From positions 20,879,073 to 20,943,072 of the forward strand of contig JAYEPQ010000007.1 in NCBI GenBank assembly GCA_036321105.1: DNA of 64,000 bases, written 5' to 3'. The notes beneath the pieces were generated by a model that made no database searches, was not told the origin of the DNA, and saw nothing but the letters and a program-made list of their open reading frames with translations. This document shows positions 35,914 through 46,947 of the stretch, in pieces. This DNA is from Dracaena cambodiana. Taxonomy: Eukaryota > Streptophyta > Magnoliopsida > Asparagales > Asparagaceae. Positions within the stretch are counted from its first letter, which is position 1, and each line of letters begins with the position of its first letter. The translations under genes and the position numbers were made by a program.

Positions 35914-36959
35914 TCACTAAGTAGAACTCTTAAGAAAAGATATATTGGTTTCCTAGGTGGGTGTACATCACATACCCTAATGATATAGCATTAATTACAC
36001 CTGGTGGGAACCTGATGTAATTTAGGAGGGAACTCCAAATGCACACTAGAAGATGAAATGTTATGGGTAACCTGCCAAACTACAAGAAGAAACATTAAGG
36101 ACTGATAAATAGCAGCACTAGTATCGATTATTTCATGCTCGGTATCTTACTCTATTCTAAGTGCATAAAGTGAATATCTAGAATCATGTGGATGTGCAGT
36201 AGACTCTACTATATTATTCTGAACATCACTTGTACTTGTAAATGTGAATCTTAGTAGGTGCAAGTGTATTGGACTCTGCTAACTTATTAACAATATTACT
36301 GGTAAGCACACAAAGTATTATCCATACTAGTGGCTATTGCTAGGCATATTGGATTCTGATAGTGGATTATCAACAATACTAGTACTATCCATCACTCTCA
36401 ACAACTCGAATGGTCAACATGATCAGTAGGTACAATATCTATATTTTGACTTGCTAAGAGGTACTCATACTCATAATGCCAAAATTTGCTACCATTAGAA
36501 TACTTAATCGAGGTATACTGAGAGAGTGTCTGTATCCATCGTACTTAGAACATTTAGTTTTAAAAATTATCGTTATATTGGATATAGCTAACTAATATAG
36601 TGGTTTAAGATCCTACATGCTACAATATTGACACTTTCAAAGCATTTATCATTTTTGGGTAATTATCAGTTATATATTGCATCTTTGCCGATAAATCATG
36701 CACAATATTGCGAGCAAGACATCTTCCCTATTCTCTTTTATTGTATTATTGAATATTGGTGGAACTTTTTTCAAATCAAGTCCAGTATATATGCATCTTC
36801 CTAGGTTAGCAATTTAGGCGATTTGCGCAATGTGACATTGGACATTTATGAAGATTTTACAATTGGTTAGTGACTATAGATTCATATGTTTAATGCAAGT
36901 TGTTGAGATAAGTGTATCCTAAACATGTATATTATATATGATGTTTTATGTAGTTTTAC

Positions 36960-37040
<81 letters not shown>

Positions 37041-38647
37041 TATCTTATTCATATGTGATTTAGGATATATGGAAAAGTATATTTACATTCTACTATTAAT
37101 ATTTAATATTGCTAAAATATCCCTTATTTATTCTCAATAACGAGATATTGGCAATGAAATTTCTTTTTTCCAATATCCACTACAATCGATATTTAAAACA
37201 CTTAGGCATTGTATTAACATATTTAGAGTGAGTCTCCTTTCTAACTTACCCATGAGATTATTCCTATGACCCACAAGAAGTTACTCCTCTATAAGTTTGT
37301 CTTTCATCTCTTCCCATGAATCCATATGGTCCTATGCATGCCTCATGAACTATCTCCATTAATATCCAAAAAATTTCAGCTTGTATCATTAATCTTTTCC
37401 TAGAAAATTGAACCTTACATCTATCAGACATTTCATAACAAAATAGCACTCCATATCAAATAACTAAACAATAAAGACACGGGAGAGGAACTACCATCAA
37501 ATATGGAATCTTTAAAACAAAACTTTGTTTTGTATCTTTCTAGTAGGACGCAAAGCATAGGTACAACCAACCCTATTTGACCCTGGATGGCAGATAAATC
37601 TTGTACTGAAGTTTGACATATTTACAACATAACCTAGAATTAATCGTTTAATGTAAAACAATCAAATATGCAGGTGGTGCAAAATCATAGATTTAGTCAC
37701 CCTAAATACATGTACTAAATATAACAACAATTACACCTTTTATCCCAAGTACTTGGAGTAGGCTTAAATGCATGTACTAAATGATCAAAATAAATTCCGA
37801 GAGTGGCTCATTCACTAAATGCAAATGATATGTGATTAGAAGTTAATGAAAATTAAGAAACAATGATGCAAATCACTAAAGAAAGTAATTAACCATGTCG
37901 TTAATAAGTTATTGCAATTTACTAATATTTGCAAAGAATTTAATAATTACAAATTTATTTAAAGTCAAATTTCACCTGAGGGTTGAGTAGTTCATGCCCA
38001 ACATATGATTCTGTAAAATTCTTTAGAAAATTGCTCTCAATTGAGTGTTGATAATCATGTGCGGAAGTCTTGGAATAATTTTAATAGGTCGTGGGAATTT
38101 CGGTGAAGAAATCTAGGAATTGCCTGCAGTTGAAGGAGAAAGTTAATTTAGAAGGAATGATACGACAAGAATCAGAAGTGATGATGGTTGGGGTCTCAAG
38201 ATGATTGGGCTATAGCAGCAGTGGCGAGGATTGAATTGATTACTGTCGCTGGAGATAGAGGCGAACCAGCGGTGTTGGATTTGAATAGTAGGATGGTGCT
38301 TTGATGAAGACAATCAATAATGTTGATCTAGAGTCAAGGAGGGAAGGGGGGGTCGGCATCTTCAAATTGTGAAAAGCAACAACGGAGAGGGAGGAGGTAT
38401 CGGGAGGGAGAAACTTTCCCGTTCTTTTGACTTTTTTAGATAAGCCAAAAAACTAAAAAAGTGAAAGATCAAAGACACCCTATGGTTGTTTCCTTTTCAT
38501 TTATTCTTCTATTACCAAATTCAGGGGCCAGTCAGCTGCTGTTATCCTTCCTAATAATTTTTTTTAAGGTTTAACTGTGGCAAAATGAGTATTGGTAGAG
38601 ATTTATAATACCTTCTATATACTTCTAAAACAGAAGTCTTTCTGTAG
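35914..38647. other. WAPL intron end, with (AT)n tract
   Basis: An AT dinucleotide run of about 70 bp lies at 36962-37032. A fragment ATCCCAAGTACTTGGAGTAG near 37742 resembles the LINE/SINE tail at 26571. No gene was recognised. GC is somewhat higher at 38160-38420 but no domain is seen. Confidence 0.65.
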
Positions 38648-38805
38648 ATCGCGCCTTGCATCAGCTCGAGTTTTAGTAGAGGGATCAGGAGTACTGGAGG
38701 TCCAAGAGACATACAAGGATGCAATTCCATTATTGTGCTCCATCTTTTTAGCAAATCAAGGAGCTGGGGAGGTTGCTGAAGAGGAAAGGCTTCTACTCTG
38801 CATGA
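38648..38805 (+). pseudogene. WAPL: WAPL exon
   Basis: Encodes SRLASARVLVEGSGVLEVQE and DAIPLLCSIFLANQGAGEVA, a diagnostic part of the WAPL domain. The acceptor TCTGTAG is at 38647. The donor is unclear. GAG|GTTGCT at 38772 leaves phase 0 and joins the 46692 exon in frame but drops EVAEEERLLL. ATGA|GTATAT at 38806 keeps these residues but ends out of phase and would give a stop. The sequence itself has no internal stop before 38812. Confidence 0.88.
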
Positions 38806-38827
38806 GTATATGAATTATAATTTTTTT

Positions 38828-40290
38828 ATACCTTTTTTCTAAGATTTAGTATGTTTTTCCATGCTGATTAGGAAGAGACATAAGCTGGATACGTTATGTA
38901 ACATGTAAACAAGATAGCCATCCATATCCTTTCCATTAAGTTTCAATTATTGAGCATCAACTTTGAAGATCCAACCAATTGAAATTGTTCCCCCATTTAA
39001 AGTACCAAAAATGAAGTGTTTAAATTTTTTTTGATCCATGCATCAAGTAGGCATAAAATGAATGGTCTAAATAGCGAGTAGGTTAGTTTAAAATGTTGAA
39101 TGTTTGATACATAATTGTTGTATAATATTCTTTAAGGGTTAACCATGGGTGAATATTTGGATCAACAATTTTTATGCTGTAAAGTGTATATTTAAAAAAA
39201 AATATTATTTCTAATCTCACATGCCTCTATTTCATGCATGAGCATAAACAATTTGGCATCTTGGTAGTTTAAATGATGTGGATCAAACTTCGATTAAGTA
39301 GAATACTGAGACTTAAATTTGAAGTTGCAAAAATGTAGTGTTTTAATTCCAAATGACAACTCACTCTCTCTAGGTACCATAGTGTTCCTCCAATGATGGC
39401 TAAACTTTGTATTCCCCTATTTTCTACTTTGATCATACTCTACCATATTGATCTTCATGCCCAGGGGGGCTCATGTACCACTAAAAGTCGTTGGTCCAAT
39501 AGTTCCTTTGTCTATCCATTTCTGGGGATAAAGTGTCCTGTATGAATCAGAAATTTGTTTATACCTTCGTTTTCTAAAATTTCGTATGTTTTCCCATGCT
39601 GATTAGGAATAGACTTGCTTGATACATTATTTGATATATTATTTAACGTAAACGAGATAGCCATTCAAGTCCTTCCCATTAAGTTTTTATTATTGAGCAT
39701 CAACTTTGAAGATCCAACCAGTCGAAATTGTTCCCCCATTTAAGGTACCAAAATTGAAGTGTTTAATTTTTTTTTGATCCATGCATGAAGTAGGCATAAA
39801 ATGAACAGTCTAAATAGCGAGTAGGTTAGTTTAAAAGTGTTTAATGTTTGATACATAATTGTTTTATAATGGTCTTTAAAGGTAAACCATGAGTAAATAA
39901 TTGGATCAACAATTTTTATGCTTTAAAGTGTATATTCAAGCAAAATATTATTTTTGACCTCACGTGTGCCTATTTGATGCATGAGCATAAACAATTTGGC
40001 ATCTAGGTAGTTTAAATGATGTGGATCTAACTTCGATTAAGTAGAATGCCGAAACTTAAATCTGAAGTTGCAAAAACATAGTGTTTAAATTCCAAATGAC
40101 AACTCACTCTCTCTAGGTATCATAGTGTTCCTCCAACGATGCTAAACTCTATATTCCCCTTTTTTCTACTTTGATTAGACTCTACCATATTGATCCTCAT
40201 GCCCTAGGGTGGGCTCATGTACCACTAAAAGTTGTTGGTCCAATAGTTCCTTTGTCTATTCATTTCTGGGGATAAAATGTCCTATTTGTA
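38828..40290. repeat. Two-copy 733-bp tandem duplication in WAPL intron
   Basis: The block starting ATACCTTTTTTCTAAGATTT at 38828 recurs at 39561. Both contain GAAGATCCAACCA, GTAGGCATAAAATGAA, TCACTCTCTCTAGGTA and GGGCTCATGTACCACTAAAA. Divergence of several percent shows the duplication is not recent. Confidence 0.92.
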
Positions 40291-40752
40291 GAAAGTCGTT
40301 AAATTTGTACCCACTTAAACAAAGGCCAAATCTCGTGATATGCCCATGGATTTTGATGCATACCTTGATCCAAGTAAGAATTAGGGGGTAGGTGGAATTT
40401 TAGCCACAATTAGTGTTAGTTTTCCTTCAATGTCGGAACCCATCAAACTTGTGTGTTTATATGCATGCATGCATGTTATACAAGAGAGGAAATTTCCTAC
40501 CATGATACCTCCAAAGCTCCATATTTCTCATTCGGAGTTCATGATTAGTATCATTTATTTTATTCTTCGATTTCACGTCTAAATTTTTATATTTATATAT
40601 CGATTGATGAAATATGGTGGTGTTTGGAAGGAGGGAGGGAGGGAAGGTGTTTCCTCCCATGAGAACTCCAAAGCTCCATAATCCTCATCCAGAATTTATG
40701 ATCAGGAATTTTCATTATATTCTTCACTTTCATATCCTAAAACGTACATGGT
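40291..40752. other. WAPL intron, nothing recognised
   Basis: A short imperfect duplication of CTCCAAAGCTCCATA words (about 40510 and 40666) is the only structure noted. Confidence 0.6.
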
Positions 40753-40793
40753 TATACGCGTGCGCGCGCGCACACACACACACATATATATAT

Positions 40794-40794
<1 letters not shown>
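40753..40794. repeat. Alternating Y-R tract (CG)n(CA)n(TA)n
   Basis: TATACGCG, then GCGCGCGC, CACACACA and TATATATA runs follow each other without break: 42 bases of strict pyrimidine-purine alternation. Confidence 0.92.
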
Positions 40795-41286
<492 letters not shown>

Positions 41287-41862
41287 TAATATGTACACAC
41301 ACACACACACACAAGAATAATAAAAATGAGCTGATATATCATATACGTTACTTGAACTGCAGTCTATTTACACTATCTTTAATATTTTTTTTAAATATTA
41401 TATATACACACACACTCTTAAATATGATCTCAACCAATGTTTAAAATAACGATAACGTTAACGTAACATTTTTTTTGTTAGGCTATGTAGCACATAACGT
41501 AACGCTTAACGTAGGTTACAGAATTTTCTATTATTTAATTAAAATAAATATTAAACTGCATTTAATAATTTTCACAAATAAGTAAATAAATCTTAAAAAT
41601 CATATAAAATACTGTAAAACAATATAAAGGCATAGAAAAATTATAAAATTTCACAGCAAATATCACAATAATTTTTTAAGTTATACCAAACACAATATTG
41701 TTTTTTCTCCATCTAATCTATAATAACAAGATCATCCTCCTCAAGAATATAGTTTGTATCTTCCGGATCGATATCATCCCCCATCTCATTAAAAGTATCA
41801 TCAGTTACTTTTCCTTTATCTGAAGAAGATGCCACACAAGAAATATACAAATTAAGATATTA

Positions 41863-44264
41863 TTAGATATTCAAATCACAATAGTATTCATTTAAGAATA
41901 TTAAATTGTTAAAATTGGATAACTTACAAGTATCGACTCTTCGTTTCTTTGATGGGGTTTCAGTTTCATCTTGCTTGTCTCCCTTATCTACAATGGATGG
42001 AAGAACATTTTGCTTGCTATTAATTTCAGTGACTTCTAAGAAATCATTCGTTCTTGGAACTGAATCGTTATCAGTAGACTCATCTAGCAATCCAAGATTT
42101 TCTGGGAGACAAAGTTGTTCACTCTCAACTAGCCATTCATCCTCTGGTGTCTCCTCATCAATCAAAATTAGATCCAAATTCATTCTCTTCCTTCGAATAT
42201 TTCTCTCTCTAAGCTTAATATTGTACATGACGTATACGAGAGAATGTAGGTGTTCTTGCTCCAAGCGATATCTTTTTTTTGAATGCACCTTAAACGAAGT
42301 TGTAAATTGTTATATGAGGATGATGATAAATAAAGTACTTGAAAATAATATATTAAGTTTTTAAAATTCATACTTGTTCAAAAATGCTCCAATTGCGTTC
42401 ACATCCAGAAGCACTAGTCGTAAGTGAGGATTCGAGTTGCAAATTTTTGGAGTGTAGGAATATCCTCTCCAAATCTTTCCCACCAGGCAGCTAAAATAGA
42501 TAAATAATTTTGGTGTTAAAAAATTCCAAAAAAAACTTAATGATATATCTAGCAATAGAGCCCTAGGAATGGAAACAATAAATTAAGATATACCAGGACT
42601 TCGAGTATTCATAGTCATTTGACCTAGTGGGGATCCAAATTCTCCAAACTTCTATTTATACTGATCCAGCTCCACATCAGCTTGTGCATACTCATTGAGA
42701 TCGGGGATCATTCGTTGCATGCATTCACGAAAGCCTCTTCTAACCTCAGGAACATTAGAAAATGTATCACTGTAGAAGTATTTAGAATTTAGAAAGTAAG
42801 CTGCTGCGTAGAGGGGCCTATGTAACATGCCTGTCTACTTCTTATCAATCAAATTCCAGTATGGCATGTATTTCCTCTTACTGCCCCCACAGACATCGGC
42901 AATTTTCTCTTTACAACTGTCAATCATCTCATATAAAAAAGGCATGGAAGAACTCACATCTGAATCAACCTCTCGCAGCACGTAGACCAGTGGCAGTGTG
43001 GTGCTAAAGCAAAAGAGAACTCGGCCCTAGAAGCTTCTGCTAGATAGCACTGCCTTCTTTGCCTTCACTGTATTAGGTTTCTTCACCCAAGCACTCTTCG
43101 TGAAATCATCAGAAGCAAACAACGTCCTCAATGACTGCCTTAATTTATAGAGCCTTTGTAAAGTCAAGAATGACGTAGCAAATCGAGTGATTGCCGGTCT
43201 TAGCAGTTCCTTTTCCTTCGTGTATGTCCGCATCAAACTCAAAACCCAGCCATGATTATTTATGAATTGGATAATCCCTTTTACTGTTTCAAGAATTTCC
43301 TTATGGATCTTCATCTTGCCTATATCCTCCAGCATCAGATCAATACAATGAGCTGCACAAGGAGTCCAGTAAAGACGTTTTTGTGAATCCATAAGTTTTG
43401 TGCCCCATTGACATACGAAGCGTGATTGTTTGTAATCACTTGGACAACATTATTCTCTCCAATCTCCTCAACTACCTTATCAAGACAGTCCCATAAGTAA
43501 TCTCCTGTCTTGAACTGAGCAGATGCATTAATGGACTTGTAAAAAAAAGTCCCCTTTGGTGAATTCACAAGAAAGTTTATTAAACTTCTGCTCTTCCTGT
43601 CAGTCCACCCATCTGGTATTACTGTACAACCGTACTTCTTCCAAGCCGCCATGTCCTTCTCCTTAATCTTGTCAATATCTTCAACCTCAGCCTTAAGAAC
43701 CCGTGTCTTTATCTCGTACGGAGATGGTTGCTTCAAACCAAATCCGAAATTTCCAACTGTTTCGATCATCTCCTTCCAATAAGGACTACTCAAGATATTA
43801 AATGACAGTCCATTTGTATAGATACATCTGCCTATTTTTCTAACACAGTCTTCTCTTGCCTCCTTTAAAGTTGTCTCCAACGTGGATTGTCGGGCTTCAA
43901 GATTAATAAATTTATTCATTGCTCCTAAAGTTTGAGGTTGAGTATTGCTACCGGCGGCGCTTTCAAGCTCTTCGCTCACCAATTCAATGTCTGGTTCCCC
44001 CATTCTACCAATTTCACGGCTTAAAGATGCCTTTTTTTTCTTTTCCACTTCTGAAGACTTTAAAATATCTTTACATATTTTCTTTACATCTGGCGGGACT
44101 CGTTCACACATTTTCACCCCATGTCTTGTACTGGCCAAATGGTGTTTAAACCGGGTGATTCCAGCAGTAATGTAGTGATTACAGAATTTGCAGTAAAAAT
44201 AATTTGGAGGTTCCCCTTCCTTGTGAATCTCCCATTCTCTGGCTGGATCCAAATTTTTTGACAT
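41863..44264 (-). pseudogene. BED-zinc-finger / DUF659 hAT transposase
   Basis: The start MSKNLDPAREWEIHKEGEP at 44264 leads into a BED-type finger (YCKFC..Y.TAGITRFKHHLA.TRH). DUF659 follows: KKYGCTVIPDGWTDRKSRSL and GDYLWDCLDKVVEEIG. Then come WTPCAAHCIDLMLEDIGKMK and LLRPAITRFATSFLTLQRLY, CMQRMIPDLN, the dimerisation part GKIWRGYSYTP with eroded ends, and a C-terminus with HSLVYVMYNIKLRERN (to 41863). A one-base shift near 43395 separates the first 290 residues from the AHCIDL part, and stops occur near 42840-42600. This is the best preserved transposase in the window but not a single open frame. Confidence 0.92.
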
Positions 44265-44508
44265 TATTCAATCTACACGAACAAATAATTCAAATATTAA
44301 ATTATTTGAGAATCAACAATTAATTCAATAATTAAATTATTCTTCTAAATCTATTTTCTTTACAACCAATTTAGTCCATTTTTCACATAATCCATTATCT
44401 ACAACAATTACTTCAGTGCAACCTATGCAAAAGCTTTTCTACAACCTATACAATTACTTCTACAAGACTACAACAATTACTTCCACAACAATTATTTATA
44501 CAATTCAT

Positions 44509-44592
44509 ATTTTCAAGTCCATTTTATACTAAATCCATTTTCTTTACACCAATTTTCAGAAAATGGATTTAGTATAAAATGGACTTGAAAAT
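44509..44592. repeat. Perfect 35-bp inverted repeat, 14-base loop
   Basis: The arm at 44509-44543 (ATTTTCAAGTCCATTTTATA...) is exactly the reverse complement of 44558-44592. It lies in the leader region upstream of the hAT transposase start. The surrounding 44340-44800 has many AATCCATTTT and CAGTCCATTAACAATC words. Confidence 0.97.
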
Positions 44593-45480
44593 TAGGCTGA
44601 ATTGTTCTTAATGGACTAAATTATGCACATAATCCATTTTTGGATAATTCAGCAATAACACCAATTCGGCACTAAAAATGCAATGACAACAAATCCATGC
44701 AATGTGCACATAATCCATTTTAAGACAATTCAGTCCATTAACAATCAACACTGCACAATTCAGTCCATTAACAATCCAATTATCCAACAATCAACACTGC
44801 ACATAATTCACAAAATCTCTATGTAAAATTCCATAACCTTCTAGCATCAATCCAACACTCCGATGCAAAATTGCAAAAAATCCAAGTTATTCAACAATGC
44901 AAATAATCAACCAATGAATAATCCAATATTATAGAATTAATTCAATTAAGTATATTTAAAGAGTTTTAGGAAAATTAGGCTCTGGGAGAGAGAGAGCTTA
45001 CCTCTGTTGAATCAGCGAAGGGGAACTGGAGGATGAGGGAGAGAGAGGGGCCGCTTCAATGTCGATCGAGCTGCTTAGAAGTGGAGAAGGAGCTGCCGGA
45101 CAGCTGAGGGAAAGAGGGGGCCGCTACAGTCTTGGTTGGAGCTTCAGAGCTCCAAGAGGTTCTTCGAGAGGGGGAGAAAGAGAGAGGTCGACCGGGGAAG
45201 CTTCAACGTCGAGGGAGAGGTATCACCGGAGTAGGAGCCGGAGCGACGAGGTGGGAGAAGCATCGAATCTTCGATCAATCGAAGATTCCGAGGCAGCTGA
45301 TGGGTTAGGAGCTTGATTGGAGAGTATCGTCGGCGTTTTGAAGAAGGACCGGCGGTGGAGAGGCGGATGGGAGGGGATTTTCGCTCGGGGTGAGAAATCG
45401 CTCGGGTTGGAAAGAGGGAACGATCGATTTTAGGGTTAGAATTTTTTTTCGCTCGGGGATTTATAGGATTCGAAGTGGGG

Positions 45481-45630
45481 AAAAAGCGTACGTTACGTTA
45501 CGAAAAAATGTAACGTAACGTATGCTTTTTTAAAATAACTGTCCGCTCCGCGGCGGGGCGTTATTTCGCCCCGCTACGGAGCGAATTTTCGCTGTTACGC
45601 TCCGTAATGCGTTATACGGAGTGCGTTTTT
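45481..45630. repeat. Three palindromes at the right end of the hAT
   Basis: Palindrome 1: 45481-45501 with 45510-45530 (GCGTACGTTACGTTAC pairs with GTAACGTAACGTATGC). Palindrome 2: about 45544-45559 with 45566-45581 (GCTCCGCGGCGGGGCG with CGCCCCGCTACGGAGC). Palindrome 3: CGCTCCGTA with TACGGAGTGCG near 45600-45624. These are likely subterminal transposase or host-factor sites; that role is inferred. Confidence 0.9.
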
Positions 45631-45921
45631 TTCAACAATGATCTCAACCTTCTAGAGTTCACTCATAACCAATTTCTGAGTTTTAGATTTGATTTTACCT
45701 TCCATTAAGTAGATACAAAATTAACAGTTTCGGTGAATACATCTTGTATCCACTTGCAGGAATGACAAATGAACTTCAAAATTCATGAATTTAATTTTAA
45801 AGAAGCTAAGAAAATAAAGATCATTATTTTTTAAAAAACTGAAGAAATGTTAATAGGATTACTACTTTTTTTGCCGTCAACCCACGTAACTTACATGAGC
45901 TGGCGGCTCATTTACAGTAAT

Positions 45922-45982
<61 letters not shown>

Positions 45983-45984
<2 letters not shown>

Positions 45985-46691
45985 ATGACCTCCCATGAGT
46001 CCTCCAAAGTCCGTAGCTCTCTTTCGGAATTTATGATCAACACCATTCGTTAATAGTCATTATGCCCTACATCGAATGTGGATGGATGAAATATGGTGGT
46101 ATTTAGTGATTGTTCACCATTATTATAGATTTTGCCAACGTTTAAAATATCAGATTGGTATGGGTATCAACAGATTATTAATGGCATCAAAATCGGTAAT
46201 ATCGGGCATATTGTATCGACAATATCAGACCAATGTTTTATGGTATACCATGTAAAGGGTACCTAAAAATCTATATGATATATGCTATATATATTGGATT
46301 CAGCTGATATTTCAAACCATAATTTTTGCAATATACTTTTATAACTTCAAGTTTATTTTGATAACAAGCCTTCGTGCAAAAGCAAGCTGCTCCATCAGTC
46401 ACGTTGTGCAGTTCTCTCTGGAATATAGGGGTAAGGTTGCATGCAATCGGACCTTTCCAAACCCCACGATGGTCGAAGTCTAATTCAAGCAAAGGATTGG
46501 CCGTTTTTCTTTTTTTTTAAAATTTTATTTTCTCAAAGAGAGTTGCATAATTCATGACAAATCAGTGTGGTACCTTGAGCATTGCTCTAGCCTTTTCTCT
46601 TGTGATCGTTGATTCTCTTTGTGAAATGTGATTCATGCATGTGTTAATGCAGTTGCTCAACTAACTACTAGTTTTAATTACATTGTAACAG
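45983..46691. other. WAPL intron, nothing recognised
   Basis: AT-rich intron up to the acceptor at 46691. Confidence 0.6.
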
Positions 46692-46786
46692 GATGATGAA
46701 GCTTTGATGCAAGGAGAGCAAGAAGCTGAAATGATGATAATTGAGGCTTATGCAGCTCTACTGCTTTCATTTTTGTCTACTGAAAG
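46692..46786 (+). CDS. WAPL: WAPL exon
   Basis: This 95-bp exon encodes DDEALMQGEQEAEMMIIEAY then AALLLSFLSTE, a near-perfect match in pattern to the WAPL-domain helix (GEKEAEKMIVEAY.ALLLAFLSTES in the family). The acceptor is TAACAG|GAT and the donor GAAAG|GTTTTT. It ends two bases into a serine codon. No disruption is seen in this exon; the gene as a whole looks damaged upstream. Confidence 0.93.
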
Positions 46787-46865
46787 GTTTTTTTTGAATT
46801 TCTTGTTCTGTTTTCCTCTTTTTAAAATTGTATCTTATTTATATTGTCACTTCTGCTGTCTACAG

Positions 46866-46947
46866 TGCAGAGGTGCGTGAAGCCATTGCCAGCTGCCTTC
46901 CAAATCACAATCTAGAAGCTCTTGTGCCTGTGTTGGAAAGATTTGTG
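46866..46947 (+). CDS. WAPL: WAPL exon
   Basis: This 82-bp exon encodes AEVREAIASCLPNHNLEALV then PVLERFV, typical WAPL. The acceptor is CTACAG|TGC and the donor GTG|GTAGGT. The first base completes the serine codon from 46786. The next exon expected in the family (AFHLTLNMI-like) was not found in the rest of the window. Confidence 0.93.

Larger units (their letters stand above)
2480..38647 (+). other. WAPL: about 36-kb WAPL intron containing POLL exons and many transposons
   Basis: Donor AA|GTTATT at 2480 and acceptor TCTGTAG|ATCGCG at 38647 join two WAPL exons in the right phase. No WAPL coding sequence was seen between them. The interval holds a partial DNA polymerase lambda gene on the same strand, one full LTR retrotransposon, several LTR pieces and a hAT remnant. 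The intron call follows from the phase match and exon homology; no transcript evidence is available. Confidence 0.75.
41435..45640 (-). mobile_element. Complete 4.2-kb hAT transposon
   Basis: Termini CAATGTTTAAAATAACG (left) and CATTGTTGAAAAAAACG (right, reverse complement) agree at 14 of 17 positions. A perfect 8-bp target duplication ATCTCAAC flanks it (41427-41434 and 45641-45648). Transposase runs on the minus strand. The last 170 bp at the right end contain three imperfect palindromes, and AACGTAAC words are dense at both ends. A relative's left end is at 61032. Confidence 0.95.
41315..45925 (-). mobile_element. MITE copy 2, split by a hAT insertion
   Basis: Left remnant 41315-41426 (AAAATGAGCTGATATATC...) and right remnant 45649-45925 (ending CAGTAATCCCT) together make about 400 bp, the length of copy 1, in the opposite orientation. 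The hAT of 41435-45640 lies inside with its ATCTCAAC target duplication. TA and GA repeats follow at 45925-45982. Confidence 0.72.

Noticed and set aside
36925..37140. Open frame encoding alternating Ile-Tyr
   Set aside because: Translation of an AT microsatellite. The same applies near 41069-41314 and 45847-46053.
45059..45316. Plus-strand open frame rich in Arg, Ser and Gly
   Set aside because: Lies opposite the GC-rich 5' region of the hAT transposase gene and has no recognisable domain.
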